Positions 30,003 through 40,163 of a stretch of DNA of 64,000 nucleotides are shown one piece after another. This DNA is from Pinus tabuliformis (taxonomy: Eukaryota > Streptophyta > Pinopsida > Pinales > Pinaceae). The position numbers were made by a program, and so were the translations under genes. The notes below the pieces were generated by a model, which worked only from the letters and a program-made list of their open reading frames with translations, had not been told where the DNA came from and did no database searches. The stretch covers positions 141,834,605-141,898,604 of the forward strand of contig CM062808.1 of assembly GCA_031772625.1 (NCBI GenBank). The letters are read 5' to 3'. Numbering within the stretch: position 1 is the first letter of the stretch; each line of letters opens with the position of its first letter.

Positions 30003-32300
30003 ACTCATCAGGCCTCAAACCTTTAAAAGTAAAAAAGTTGAAAGGAAAGATTCTTAAGATAGATTTATCAAAGGTCTATGACATGACCAGCTGGTTGTAT
30101 ATTCAGATCTTGCTAACAAACTTAGAATTTCAAAACACTTTCATTAATTGGATTATGTGTTGTATAATATCTGTTTATTTTAGTGTTATCATCAATGGTT
30201 TTGCAATAGATTTCTTCCAAGCTAAAAATGGTCTTCGACAAGGATTCCCACTATCTCTACTCTTATTTCTGTTAGTAATGGAAGGCCTAAGTAGAGTGAA
30301 TTCTGTTGAAAGGAACCAAGGGAGAATTAAAGGAGTAAATATTGTTGATAACATTATTCTGACTAATCTACTCATTGTAGATGATGTCCTCATATTTCTA
30401 AATGGAGCTATCAATGATTCTTCTTCCCTTAATAACATCCTTCAATTATTTTGTAAAGCCACAAGTATGGAGATAAATCAAGAGAAGTCAACACTATAAG
30501 CTACAGGTTGCTCCCAGCATGAATTTATTTATGCACAAAAGTGTTTCCCCTATTGACATATGGAGATTGAGGAAGGATTGAAATATTTGGGATTCAGGCT
30601 TAATCCCAATAATTACAAATCTTTAGACTAGATGTGGCTCGTGGCAAAAATTGAGAGTCAGATAAATGCATGGTATCGTAGATGGTTGTCAAGAGTGGCT
30701 CGTTTGGTGCTTTTCAAATCGGTGTTGGAGGCTATTCCTATTTATTGTATGTCCTTATCTTCGATCCCTAAGGGAATTCTTCACAAAATTAAACAATTTT
30801 GCTGCAGGTTCCTCTGGAGAGGCAAGAAGGAAGGTAGGCTCTTTGCATGGGTCAAATGGGATCACATTGCTCTCCCCAAAAAATGGGGGGATGGGGGGTG
30901 AAAAATATTTATTGTTTCTCTAAAGCGTTGGCAGCCAAATTGGGTTGGCAGTCGATTACATCGGATAGTCTATGGAAAAAAGTAGTGATTATGAAATATT
31001 TTAGCCCTCTCCCAATTAAGAAATGGATCTAATTAACAGCCTGGAACAAATCAGAGGTTTTCATGATATGGAGGGTGGTCCTAAATTCTTTTGGATACAT
31101 TAGAGAAGGATTGGCCTCGAGATTCAAATCTAGAGTGAAGGTTCATATTGGAAGAAATGCATGGTCTGGAAGTGGCAATGCACACATTCTCCCCCAAGAT
31201 TTGATCCAATTCCTTGTTGACTTGGGGAGGTGGAACCTAGAACAAATTGTTGATAGGGTCAACTCTACTATTTTTGGGCAAAAATGGTTATCCGCACAAG
31301 AGCTTATGATTCGTGATCACTGGCATTACGTCTGGCTTAAATTTACCAATGCTCTCTCTATGTCACACAGTAGAATTTATGACCGTGAAGATGAGATCAT
31401 ATGATCCTTGTCCACCAATGGTATATATTCCCCAAAATAAGGTTATCCTTTTATTTATGCAGATCATGAACCTGAAATTTATTCTTGGTGGCGGCGTCCA
31501 TTATGGAAGATTAAAAGCTCGGGAAAATCAAAGCTTTTCATGTGGTTCTTTCTTAAAAATAAAGTCCTAACGAGGGAGAATTTAAAACATACAGATTTTC
31601 AGGGACTATCATGGCGTGTGATGTGCCAAGATAGTGAAGAATCGGTAATTCATTTATTTCTTAAATGCTCTTTCTTTGCTAAAATTTGGAACCTGTTATA
31701 TCAATCTCTGGAAATTAATATAAGATGGTAGGTAGATTATTTTATTGTGGCTTGGGAAGCATGGTGGGAAGTGACACACCCTACAAAACTTAGGAATCTC
31801 CCTCTTCTGGTCTGCTGGGGAATCTGGTTAGGCAGGGATGAAAAAATGTTTTAGGAAAAAATCAAACACTGGGCCATTATTGGTACACAATCAGTGGCTA
31901 TCTATAATATGATCCCTAAGGATGATCAAAATCAGAGGTCTCGTAATATTTGCACTAAAACTATAGACAAATCTCTCCCTTGGGCTTATTTTTATGGGTC
32001 AGCACAACAACATGGCTATGGAGCTAGTGCACTTTTGTTCTTAAATGAAGAACATTCCTTGAAAATGAAAATGGGACTAGGAAGGGGTACAGACAATTAT
32101 GCAGAGCTAAACAGTCTTAGGCTTTTTCTCCTCTTTTCCCTTGAGAAAGGTTTTCGGAAACTTCAAATCTTTGGAGACTCTAAAATAATAATCAATTGCT
32201 TCAATCAACAATCAAATTGTCACATGCACACACTCAGGAATTTGCTGGAAGAATTTTATCATTAAAATCCCAATTTGATTTTGTGATATGTCATCATATT
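30003..32300 (+). pseudogene. L1-type LINE, 5'-truncated, first part (RT to RNase H)
   Basis: The sequence begins inside the RT domain: KGKILKIDLSKVYD, FFQAKNGLRQGFPLS, then LLIVDDVLIFLNG where FADD is usual. The plant-L1 block after RT follows (RRWLSRVARLVLFKSVLEAI, FLWRGKKEGRLFAWV), then a zinc-like CQDSEESVIHLFLKC, then RNase H (YFYGSAQQHGYGASALLF, NYAELNSLRLF, IFGDSKIIINCF). Open pieces at 30038-30499, 30632-30901, 31063-31404, 31540-31731 and 31894-32265 are separated by in-frame stops and frame changes. The first RNase H aspartate is replaced by Tyr. The endonuclease half is absent. It continues at 44713. Confidence 0.85.
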
Positions 32301-34071
32301 TGTTTAGTCAATTTAGTGTTGTCTAAATTGCTATCATAAATTGTCAACCCGGGGCTCGTAAGCTGATGAAGTGAAGTGTACAATATATACTTAAGCAGCC
32401 TTTTCTAGTTCTTTTTGTCGTTTTTAGTTCTTGTGTGACTTATCTTCCTAATGTGATGTAATGAAGTTATAAACAAGTGAGTGAATGTGTGTGTATATGT
32501 GGCGATTTCTAAATGCTTCTTGAAATTTAAAGAGAAAACTTGAACAATAACTTGGAATGAAATTAAAGCTTCAAATGAAAGTAAAGCATCAAACAAGAAG
32601 ACCAATGGCACTAGTCCAATACCTTTACTGCTGATAAGAATGAAAATGACATCTACTTAACTCAATTTGAAAGCAAGAAAACTACTCTAACTCCTCTAAA
32701 GCAATGCAAAAATTAAGTGACAAATCACACTACTTAATTCTCCCTTAACGTTCTGCCTTTAGCCAAATTGATCATGTGAAAAAGAGTTAGGAGTGAATTA
32801 GCAATATGAGTCTAAAACTAAATAGACCAAGCTGCAATTAAATGATATTTTGGTCCCACGAAAGTTAGTGAAATTATGATAAGAAGAACCATCAAGAGAT
32901 TAGCAACTTGACAAAACCTGATAAAGTAAACTAAGCAATGAAACTAATGCAAGTCAAGGTAAAAATCAGCAGTTTAGATAAGACAACTTCAAATGCCACT
33001 AGTGATAAAAAGAAGGAAAAACACACTATCCCGGGCTCCTAACACACCTGCAAGAACAAATTGATCAGTTCTGAAAAATGCTGGGAATGTAAAGGCATAA
33101 TTCAAACTGTACAATATTATACATGTCAAAAGAAACGAAAATTGCAGAAATCAAACTGTACATTAGTATACATGTGAAAATGAAAACATAAAGAAGTGCA
33201 GGAAAATGAAATTAAACACTACTGTACATAGGTTGTGGCAGACGGGGGCCCTCCATCTACTCAACCAGTTAAAGATCAGCTACACAGATAGGAGCAAAAC
33301 AGTCTTCTGAATATTAAATCAGCATGTCAAAATACAAAAGCGTAAACGTTGTATGAAACAGTCTTTAAAACAGAGTTTTATAAACAAAGTGATTACAACC
33401 AAAAACTAACTTGAAGACTAACTACTAAGCGTATGCAAATGCTTTATTTATAGCAGCAGAGACAAACTGTCTTCTGCGTAAACTGAGCTAACAAACAGCT
33501 AACGAATTAACTGTGCAAAAGACACGCAGCAACACCATGCATTGTTTGAGGAAACGGTCATCGTGGATGATAAATCCACAGTTAGATTCTTGTCCCCTGC
33601 CGTCTTCGTGGCTCGAAGAAGATGCCAGTTGTGGTTACGTGCTTCACCTGCTCACGCAGAGCCGTGCCACCGCTTGAAACCTTGCTGTTTGACCGTGGTT
33701 ACATCTGCGTTGACGGGGGTATATATGAACGAGTTGGCTTAGCTGATAGCACACGAACCATGTACACTGTCATACCAACTTGCCCACGTGGCCCTTTCCT
33801 TTGGAGGACACGTGGAACATAGCAAACAAGAAAATGGCTGCAGAATCTCTGATCGGCTGCGGAAACGCTGTATTAGCTGCGGAATTGCAGCACTTGTACC
33901 AAAATTCTAAACCAACAGTCAATCATTAGCACAGTCAACAAATCATGTTAAAAAGACATATAATGCAATGAATTGAACAAGTTGATGGAGGAAATGATGA
34001 CAAAAGAGAGAAGTGAATAGGGAAAAGCTGTTGGGAGGATAGGTAAATGAGTGCAAGGTTGAGGCTCAACA
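32301..34071 (-). repeat. 3' LTR of A1
   Basis: It is near-identical to 42941-44712. Near its U3 end (33836-33895) the word GCTGCGGAA is repeated; the same word recurs at 36136-36146 and 36575-36625 in the adjacent internal region. No gene is seen in the LTR. Confidence 0.95.
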
Positions 34072-34085
34072 TACCCCCACTGTGA
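34072..34085 (-). other. Polypurine tract of A1
   Basis: In element orientation TCACAGTGGGGGTA abuts the LTR start TGTTGAGCC. It primes plus-strand synthesis. Confidence 0.75.
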
Positions 34086-34129
34086 GGGTGTTGCATGTCC
34101 TCATGCAACCAAAACTTTGTCATAATCTT

Positions 34130-35752
34130 TCAGTCCACATGTTCAGATGCCTCTGCCAAGACATCCAACCTTCTCCTTTTCCTCCTTGTTACCAAACTTG
34201 CTCTCGGTTTCCTAACCAAGCACCTGAATTTCAAGTTAACCAAGGCCCTGCTCAATTTCTTGCATTTCCTCTTTAACTTCCTGTTCTTTCTCTGCCAAAG
34301 ACCCAAATGAAGCATTGTGTTGTCGTGGACCATTTTGTCCACTTTGCTCTGTTGTCTCAATGCTTCGTTTTCCTGTTTGATATGGCGATTGAGGACTTCT
34401 AGCTCAAATATTTCTTGCTTCAGAGATTGAACCTGCTGTTCAAGGGGCAAGACAGTGCTAGGACCAGCAACAGATTGCTCTAATGTTTCCAAATAATCAT
34501 ATGCCTCCTGCTGGACAGGGTCAATGTCAGGTATTTGTCTTGGCCTAAATTCAAATCCTTGAAAACTGCTTTCTCTCTCTTGCTGGAAAGGACTTTCCTC
34601 TCTTTGAGGACTTAGCTCAATATCTAGCCGAATTGGAGTCTTCTCGGGTGTGCCCAAATCAATGAAATGGGATTGTTTCTCTTTAGTCACACTCTTCTTC
34701 TCTATAAGTCTACTGCTTCTTCTCACTTGCAGGCTAGTACTCTTTGGCTTTTGTTGTTTTTGCTTTTGTTTCTTTTTGGAGATGGCAGTTTCATGGAGCT
34801 GAGCAAGCCTATGAGCTAATGTTTGGGTATCTTCTTCAATTGAGGGCTCAGGTGAAGGGTATGACTCTTGCAAAATGGCTTTCCCTTTATCCCTCTTTTG
34901 TCTTTTTGTTCTGCTTCCCTTTTTCTTTTCCTTTTGAACAGTTTCTTGGACAGTTTCTTGGGCAATTTCTTGAAGAGTTTCTGCAATAATCTCTTGGGCA
35001 GTTTCTTCTACAGCAGTTTCTTGGGTAACCATTTCTTTCCCTCTTCTTCTACTTCTCTTGGGTACCCTAGGGGAGCTACTAGAGGCTTCAGCTGCCTCTT
35101 GAAAATGGTTTCTAACAAGGAACTTCTCCCATGTATCCTTTTTAATTTTTAACTGCTCCTCAATCAAGATTTTAATGAGTCCATGGTGGTATAAGTGGGG
35201 CTCAATGTTTCCCACATGTTTCTGAACAGTGGCACTCATTTTTCTTAGACTAGCTAGCAAGAAATAAGGTAGGTTGATAGCATGTTCATCCATGAAGTGC
35301 ATCATGATTCTTGCATGATATACATACATGACACCAAAACGGCCTTCACATGTTAAAAATTTCTGAACAAGCAACAGTAATGAAGTCCATTCCTCTTTAA
35401 TAACACGTACAGGAATTCCCTTTGTGAAAATGGATGTATCCATACCTGGATTCTTTAGCATATTCTTCCACTCTTGATCTTCAACTGTTCGGTTTTTGAA
35501 CCAGCGTTCTCCTGTCTGAGGTAAAGCGGTTGCTTGGGCCAGGCTGCTCTCTGTGATGGTAAACTGTAGGTCGCCTACCTCCACGTTATTGTCCTTAAAT
35601 GATCGGGCAAACGCTTTTGTAACTTCTTTGTTATACCCCTTAAACTTCTGAATGAATTTCACCCATTTGGCTTTCTGCAGGGCTTCCTTGATTTGTGGGT
35701 AACCCTCTAAAAACTTCGAACCTTCCGGTTCTACTCTCAACAATTTTCCCAT
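34130..35752 (-). CDS. Extra gene of A1 in the envelope position: basic coiled-coil protein
   Basis: A 540-codon open frame between integrase and the 3' LTR. Residues ~1-225 form a globular domain (LQFTITESSLAQATALPQTG, HARIMMHFMDEHAINLPYFL) like the N-terminal domain of Athila downstream ORFs. Then come basic clusters (PRVPKRSRRRGKE; KKKGSRTKRQKRDKGK) flanking an ETAQE/ETVQE repeat, a coiled coil near residues 435-500 (LEQQVQSLKQEIFELEVLNR), and a strongly basic tail (RKPRASLVTRRKRRR). No signal peptide, membrane span or glycoprotein cysteine pattern is visible, so a nuclear or nucleic-acid-binding role is more plausible than an envelope. Function unknown. Confidence 0.75.
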   Translation of the reverse strand: MGKLLRVEPEGSKFLEGYPQIKEALQKAKWVKFIQKFKGYNKEVTKAFARSFKDNNVEVGDLQFTITESSLAQATALPQTGERWFKNRTVEDQEWKNMLKNPGMDTSIFTKGIPVRVIKEEWTSLLLLVQKFLTCEGRFGVMYVYHARIMMHFMDEHAINLPYFLLASLRKMSATVQKHVGNIEPHLYHHGLIKILIEEQLKIKKDTWEKFLVRNHFQEAAEASSSSPRVPKRSRRRGKEMVTQETAVEETAQEIIAETLQEIAQETVQETVQKEKKKGSRTKRQKRDKGKAILQESYPSPEPSIEEDTQTLAHRLAQLHETAISKKKQKQKQQKPKSTSLQVRRSSRLIEKKSVTKEKQSHFIDLGTPEKTPIRLDIELSPQREESPFQQERESSFQGFEFRPRQIPDIDPVQQEAYDYLETLEQSVAGPSTVLPLEQQVQSLKQEIFELEVLNRHIKQENEALRQQSKVDKMVHDNTMLHLGLWQRKNRKLKRKCKKLSRALVNLKFRCLVRKPRASLVTRRKRRRLDVLAEASEHVD

Positions 35753-36966
35753 TTCGGTTATCAGTTCACTTGCAGCTCTGACAGTGGTGTTTGAACGCTG
35801 GAGGAGAAAGCTTCACGGGAAAACAGTGCTCAACAGCGGAAATTACGGCTATAACAGAGTGGAATTACGGCTATAACAGAGTGGAATTACGGCTATAACA
35901 GAGTGGCCGTGATGCAATGGACTGTAAGGTGCAGGACTGGTGATCGGGGTTTTGAGTGGAGTGGTGAGGAAAATAAAACAGAGAGGTTTACGGTAGAACG
36001 AGAGTGGTGTATGGAAACGAGAGTGAAAACAGTGGAGTGAGGGAGTAGATAACAATACGAAGATGAGGTTATGCATGCGAGAAGTGGAGTTATGAGTAGA
36101 GGATACAACGGCCAAATCCCTGAACGTTGGGTGGCTGCGTACATTTGGCTGCGGAAATGATCACATGTAGAGCCGTAGTACACCAGTACACGTCACTGAA
36201 GTACGAGTAGTTAATGGAAGAGCAGTTCGTATTAAGTTCGAATCAACAGCAATTAGGGAACCATTAGGAAGGTGGTGAGGTGGATTACGCAGAATCATGG
36301 ACGAGGAGTGGATGGGGATCTTGTCAATCATTACATTAAGTGCCTCCTACCATAATTTGAAAACCATACGTAAATGATATCAAACTATTGGTTAAAAGTT
36401 TGGAACATACCTTCGTGCATTTGCATTTGATCCCTTTGTTTATTATGGTGGCTAACCTTTGATTTGTTGCTGACTTTGTAGGTGTCCTTGCTCTTTGATG
36501 ATGATGGTGCTTCTGACTAAAAAAAAAAATTCTTTTTGAAAACAGAGTTGTTTTATTTGCAGGAACAGAGTGTATTGGCTGCGGAATCTTGATATCAGCT
36601 GCGGAATTGGCTCCTAGCTGCGGAAATTGCAGCAACACTTTTCTGCCTGCACAAAGAGGATTAAAACAACTTGGCTGAATGGAATAGTCCTGAGAGGGAC
36701 TTTATTTGGTGAAAATGAGATGGAATGAATGGACTGGAAGAAAATGAAGTGGAATGAAAATGATGAGATGGATGAGATGGATGAGATGGACAGAGAAAGA
36801 GAGAGATTTTTTTTGGAAAATATAAAGTGTCAGGTGACCCTGATTTTCACTTCATATTTTCTGCATAAGACCGCCAATCCAAGATTGGTTTTTAGGCTTA
36901 TACAAGAGATTTTTTTCCTTTTTTTTTTTTTTCTTTTTTTTTTTTTTCAACTGAAAGAAACAAAGG
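35753..36966 (-). other. Non-coding interval of A1 between integrase and the extra gene
   Basis: No coding sequence. It holds three perfect 22-bp tandem units (35841-35906), repeated GCTGCGGAA words (36136-36625), a GATGAGATG microsatellite (~36757-36790) and a poly-pyrimidine run (36908-36950). A spliced subgenomic RNA for the extra gene would have its acceptor here, in the short space before 35752 (inference). Confidence 0.6.
35841..35906. repeat. Three perfect 22-bp tandem repeats
   Basis: The unit AATTACGGCTATAACAGAGT plus GG is repeated exactly three times, about 90 bp upstream of the extra gene start in element orientation. Confidence 0.9.
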
Positions 36967-38499
36967 TTAGGCTGATGGAGGAGAAGAATTCTTCTCCACT
37001 AGCCTCATTGCAGAATCTTCTTGGAACATTTTAACAAATTCCTCCTTTGAGAGTGGCTTATGGTAGACTTTCAATCGGTGGCCATTCACAATGAAAGGAG
37101 TCTGAAGCTCATCAATGGTCTTCACTCGAACTGCTCCATTGTTAAAGACTTCATCAATCTCATATGGCCCAAGCCAATGAGTTTGAAATTTTCCTTTGAA
37201 GTCCTTAAACTTGGAATCAAACAATAGTGCCCAATCTCCCTTCTGAAACTTTCTTTCTTTGATGTGTCGATCATGCCACTTAGTTCTTTGGTGCTGAACT
37301 AGATCGGTCCTTAGAATTGCATCTTGTCTTATTTCATCTAGCTCATTTAGCTGGTCCATTCTGTGTTTTTGGGCTTCTGATAGGCTCATCCCCAATTGAA
37401 CTGCCATCTTGAAGGTCTTGATTTGGAACTCAATGGGGAGCAGGACTTCTTTCCCATAAACAAGTTCATAGGGAGAATGTCCTGTTGTGTTCCTCCATGT
37501 AGTTCTATAGGCCCATAAGGCTTCAGGAAGCCTTTCTGCCCAATCTCTTCTGTGAAGATGAACAGTCTTGGTGATGATGCTTTCAAGAACTTTGTTTGTA
37601 GATTCCACTTGACCATTTGCTTGCGGATGGTATGGAGTAGATGTTCTATGCTTGATTTTGTATTCCTCCATCAGCTTCTCCATCAAGTTAGATGTAAATT
37701 GGCTTCCCTGATCTGTCACAATTTCTCTTGGGACACCAAAACGAGTAAAAATATCCTCAAAAAGAAATTGAACAACTGAATTTTCAGTGGCAGAAGGCAA
37801 TGCCTTGGCTTCTACCCACTTAGTAACATAATCAGTGCAAACCAATATATACTTCTTTTGCTTAGATGGTGGATTAATAGGTCCAACGAAATCTAGAGCC
37901 CATTTCTCAAAGGGTTCGATGCATACCTGTGGCTGTAGTGGCATTTCATTTGAAGGAGTTGGTCTCCCAACTCTTTGGCAGCTGTCACACCTTCTAACAT
38001 ATTGCTTTGCATCTTTAAAGAGAGAAGGCCAATAATATCCTAAAGAAAGGATTTTATAGGCCGTCCTCTTGTCAGCAAAGTGTCCGCCGCACGGTTCATC
38101 ATGACATGCCTTAAGGATGTCAGGCATTTCATCTTCCCGAACACATCTTCTAATCATACAATCTGGCCCTGTTTTGAACAATTCATTAGAAATCCAAGAA
38201 TAATGTGAACTCTCCTGAATGATTTTCCTTTTCTCATTAGGAAATAAGTGTGGAGGTAGCTTCCCTGTAACTAAATAGTTAGCAATATCTACATACCAAG
38301 GAGTTTTGGTAGTTACTGCAAACAAGTATCCATCTGGAAACTTATCCTCTACTGGAGAATCTTCGTTAGTATTTTGGATTCTAGACAAGAAATCAGCTAC
38401 TGTGTTTTGTTTCCCTGGTCTATCTAACACAGTAATGTTGAATTCTTGTAAAAGTAAAAGCCATCTTGTAACTCTGCCATTAGTAACAGGTTTGTTCAT
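36967..38499 (-). CDS. pol: RNase H end and integrase of A1
   Basis: A 510-codon open frame. It starts in the RNase H/integrase linker (RWLLLLQEFNITVLDRPGKQ, VADFLSRI). The zinc domain follows (HDEPCGGHFADKRTAYKI ... CDSC), then the DDE core with WALDFVGPI, IVTDQGSQF and NGQVESTNKVLES, then LWAYRTTWRNTTGHSPYELV and the C-terminal domain (FQKGDWALLFDSKF, HWLGPYEIDEVFNNGAV, VNGHRLKVYH). Full length for a Ty3/Gypsy integrase. Confidence 0.92.
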   Translation of the reverse strand: MNKPVTNGRVTRWLLLLQEFNITVLDRPGKQNTVADFLSRIQNTNEDSPVEDKFPDGYLFAVTTKTPWYVDIANYLVTGKLPPHLFPNEKRKIIQESSHYSWISNELFKTGPDCMIRRCVREDEMPDILKACHDEPCGGHFADKRTAYKILSLGYYWPSLFKDAKQYVRRCDSCQRVGRPTPSNEMPLQPQVCIEPFEKWALDFVGPINPPSKQKKYILVCTDYVTKWVEAKALPSATENSVVQFLFEDIFTRFGVPREIVTDQGSQFTSNLMEKLMEEYKIKHRTSTPYHPQANGQVESTNKVLESIITKTVHLHRRDWAERLPEALWAYRTTWRNTTGHSPYELVYGKEVLLPIEFQIKTFKMAVQLGMSLSEAQKHRMDQLNELDEIRQDAILRTDLVQHQRTKWHDRHIKERKFQKGDWALLFDSKFKDFKGKFQTHWLGPYEIDEVFNNGAVRVKTIDELQTPFIVNGHRLKVYHKPLSKEEFVKMFQEDSAMRLVEKNSSPPSA

Positions 38500-38595
38500 G
38501 AGATATCTAATTGCAGAGTGATCTGTATGGACAAAAGTTTCATAGCCGGTTATATAATGTCTAAACTTGTTGATTGCATGAACAACGGCTAAGAA

Positions 38596-40089
38596 TTATT
38601 TTTCAGTCACAGTGTAATTTAACTCAGTGGGAGTCAAATTTTTACTGGTGTAATAAATGGCATAAGGGACCAAATCCTTTTGTCCCAAGACAGCTCCTAG
38701 AGCTGTATCTGAAGCATCAGTAGAAATATGGAAAGGGAGTTTCCAATTTGGCCCTCTCAAAATGGGTGCTTCAGATATTCTAGTCTTTAAAGTTTCAAAT
38801 GCAGACTGACATTCAGGATCCCATTTGAATTCACAGTCTTTGGTAAGTAATTTGAAAAGAGGAGATGCTATCTTAGTGAAGTTTTCAATAAATCTTCTAT
38901 AATACCCAGTAAACCCAAGAAAACTTCTAACATCTTTCTGGCAATTTGGAACAGGTAACTTGGAGATAACTTCAACTTTGGATCTATCAACTTTAATTCC
39001 ATCTCCTAAAATATGATGTCCTAAAACAATCCCTTCAGTAAACATCATAAAACATTTTTCATGACTTAATGAAAGATTTGTTTCTTTACATCTAATTAAG
39101 ACTTTTTCCAAATTTTCTAATGCTTCTTCAAATGTGTTACCATAAACTGTGAAATCATCCATGTAGACCTCTACACAATCATGAATTAGATCTGAAAACA
39201 TTCCTAGTACAGCCCTTTGAAATGTAGCGGGTGCATTGCATAATCCAAAAGGAAGTACCCGGTAGGCAAAAGTTCCCCATGGACAAGTAAATGTGGTTTT
39301 GTCCTGATCTTCAGGTGCTACCTGAATTTGATTGTAACCACTAAAACCATCCAAAAATGAGAAAAACTTTTTACCTGCTAAAGTATCTAATACTTGATCA
39401 ATAAAGGGCAAAGGAAAGTGATCCTTCAAGGTTGCTTTGTTCAATTCTCTGTAATCAATGCAAACCCTCCATTTACCATTCTTTTTAGGTACTATAACCA
39501 AGGGAGAAACCCATCGGCTATCTGAAATGGGGTAAATGAAGTTTACATTGAGTAACTTCTGGAGCTCTTCTTTCACTATCTCCCTAAGGTTTGGATTCAT
39601 CCTTCTTTGAGGTTGTCTAATTGGTCTACTGTTTTCCTCAATGTAGATGTGATGAATGCAAGTCTTAGGGTCAATACCTTTCATGTCGGTATACTCCCAT
39701 GCAAAAGCAGTAGAATGTCTTTGCAAGACTTTGGTTAGCTCTTCCTGTTGGGATTTTTCCAAGTTTTTGTTAATGTTTAATGTTTTTCTTGGAAAGATCT
39801 CAATGGCAGAACTACCAAATTCTTCCATAGAGAAAAGAGACATTTGTCTAGATGATAGACACTCTATGTCAGAATCCAACTGAAATTGTGTAGAGTCATA
39901 TTCTGAAGATGGTTCAAAATTTTCTAATGTGTTCAGAATTTGACTATCTTCACTAATCTCAGAAATGGTAAAGACAGGTTGTATAGTATCTTCATCATCA
40001 ACCCACTCATTATCTCCTATTTCTGTAATTGCTTTCGCTGGAGGATACAGATTGAACTTCTTTGTTGAATTGCCATCAGAAATATACAT
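38596..40089 (-). CDS. pol: RT and RNase H of A1
   Basis: A 497-codon open frame. RT blocks are in order: RPIRQPQRRMNPNLREIVKE, FIYPISDSRWVSPLVIVPKK, WRVCIDYRELNKATLKDHFP, FFSFLDGFSGYNQIQV, TFTCPWGTFAYRVLPFGLCN, and the catalytic EVYMDDFTVYG. The connection (FLGFTGYYRRFIENFTKIA) follows. RNase H begins ISTDASDTALGAVLGQKD and reaches NYTVTEK, continuing toward 38499. All expected motifs are conserved. Confidence 0.92.
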   Translation of the reverse strand: MYISDGNSTKKFNLYPPAKAITEIGDNEWVDDEDTIQPVFTISEISEDSQILNTLENFEPSSEYDSTQFQLDSDIECLSSRQMSLFSMEEFGSSAIEIFPRKTLNINKNLEKSQQEELTKVLQRHSTAFAWEYTDMKGIDPKTCIHHIYIEENSRPIRQPQRRMNPNLREIVKEELQKLLNVNFIYPISDSRWVSPLVIVPKKNGKWRVCIDYRELNKATLKDHFPLPFIDQVLDTLAGKKFFSFLDGFSGYNQIQVAPEDQDKTTFTCPWGTFAYRVLPFGLCNAPATFQRAVLGMFSDLIHDCVEVYMDDFTVYGNTFEEALENLEKVLIRCKETNLSLSHEKCFMMFTEGIVLGHHILGDGIKVDRSKVEVISKLPVPNCQKDVRSFLGFTGYYRRFIENFTKIASPLFKLLTKDCEFKWDPECQSAFETLKTRISEAPILRGPNWKLPFHISTDASDTALGAVLGQKDLVPYAIYYTSKNLTPTELNYTVTEK

Positions 40090-40163
40090 ATCCCCAGACC
40101 TACAACTTATGAAAGCATCAGATGTGGCTAGCCAAGGTCTTCCTAAAATAAGAGGATGTCCTC

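Noticed and set aside
34130-35752. Envelope glycoprotein
   Set aside because: No signal peptide, membrane span or cysteine framework; basic coiled-coil composition instead.
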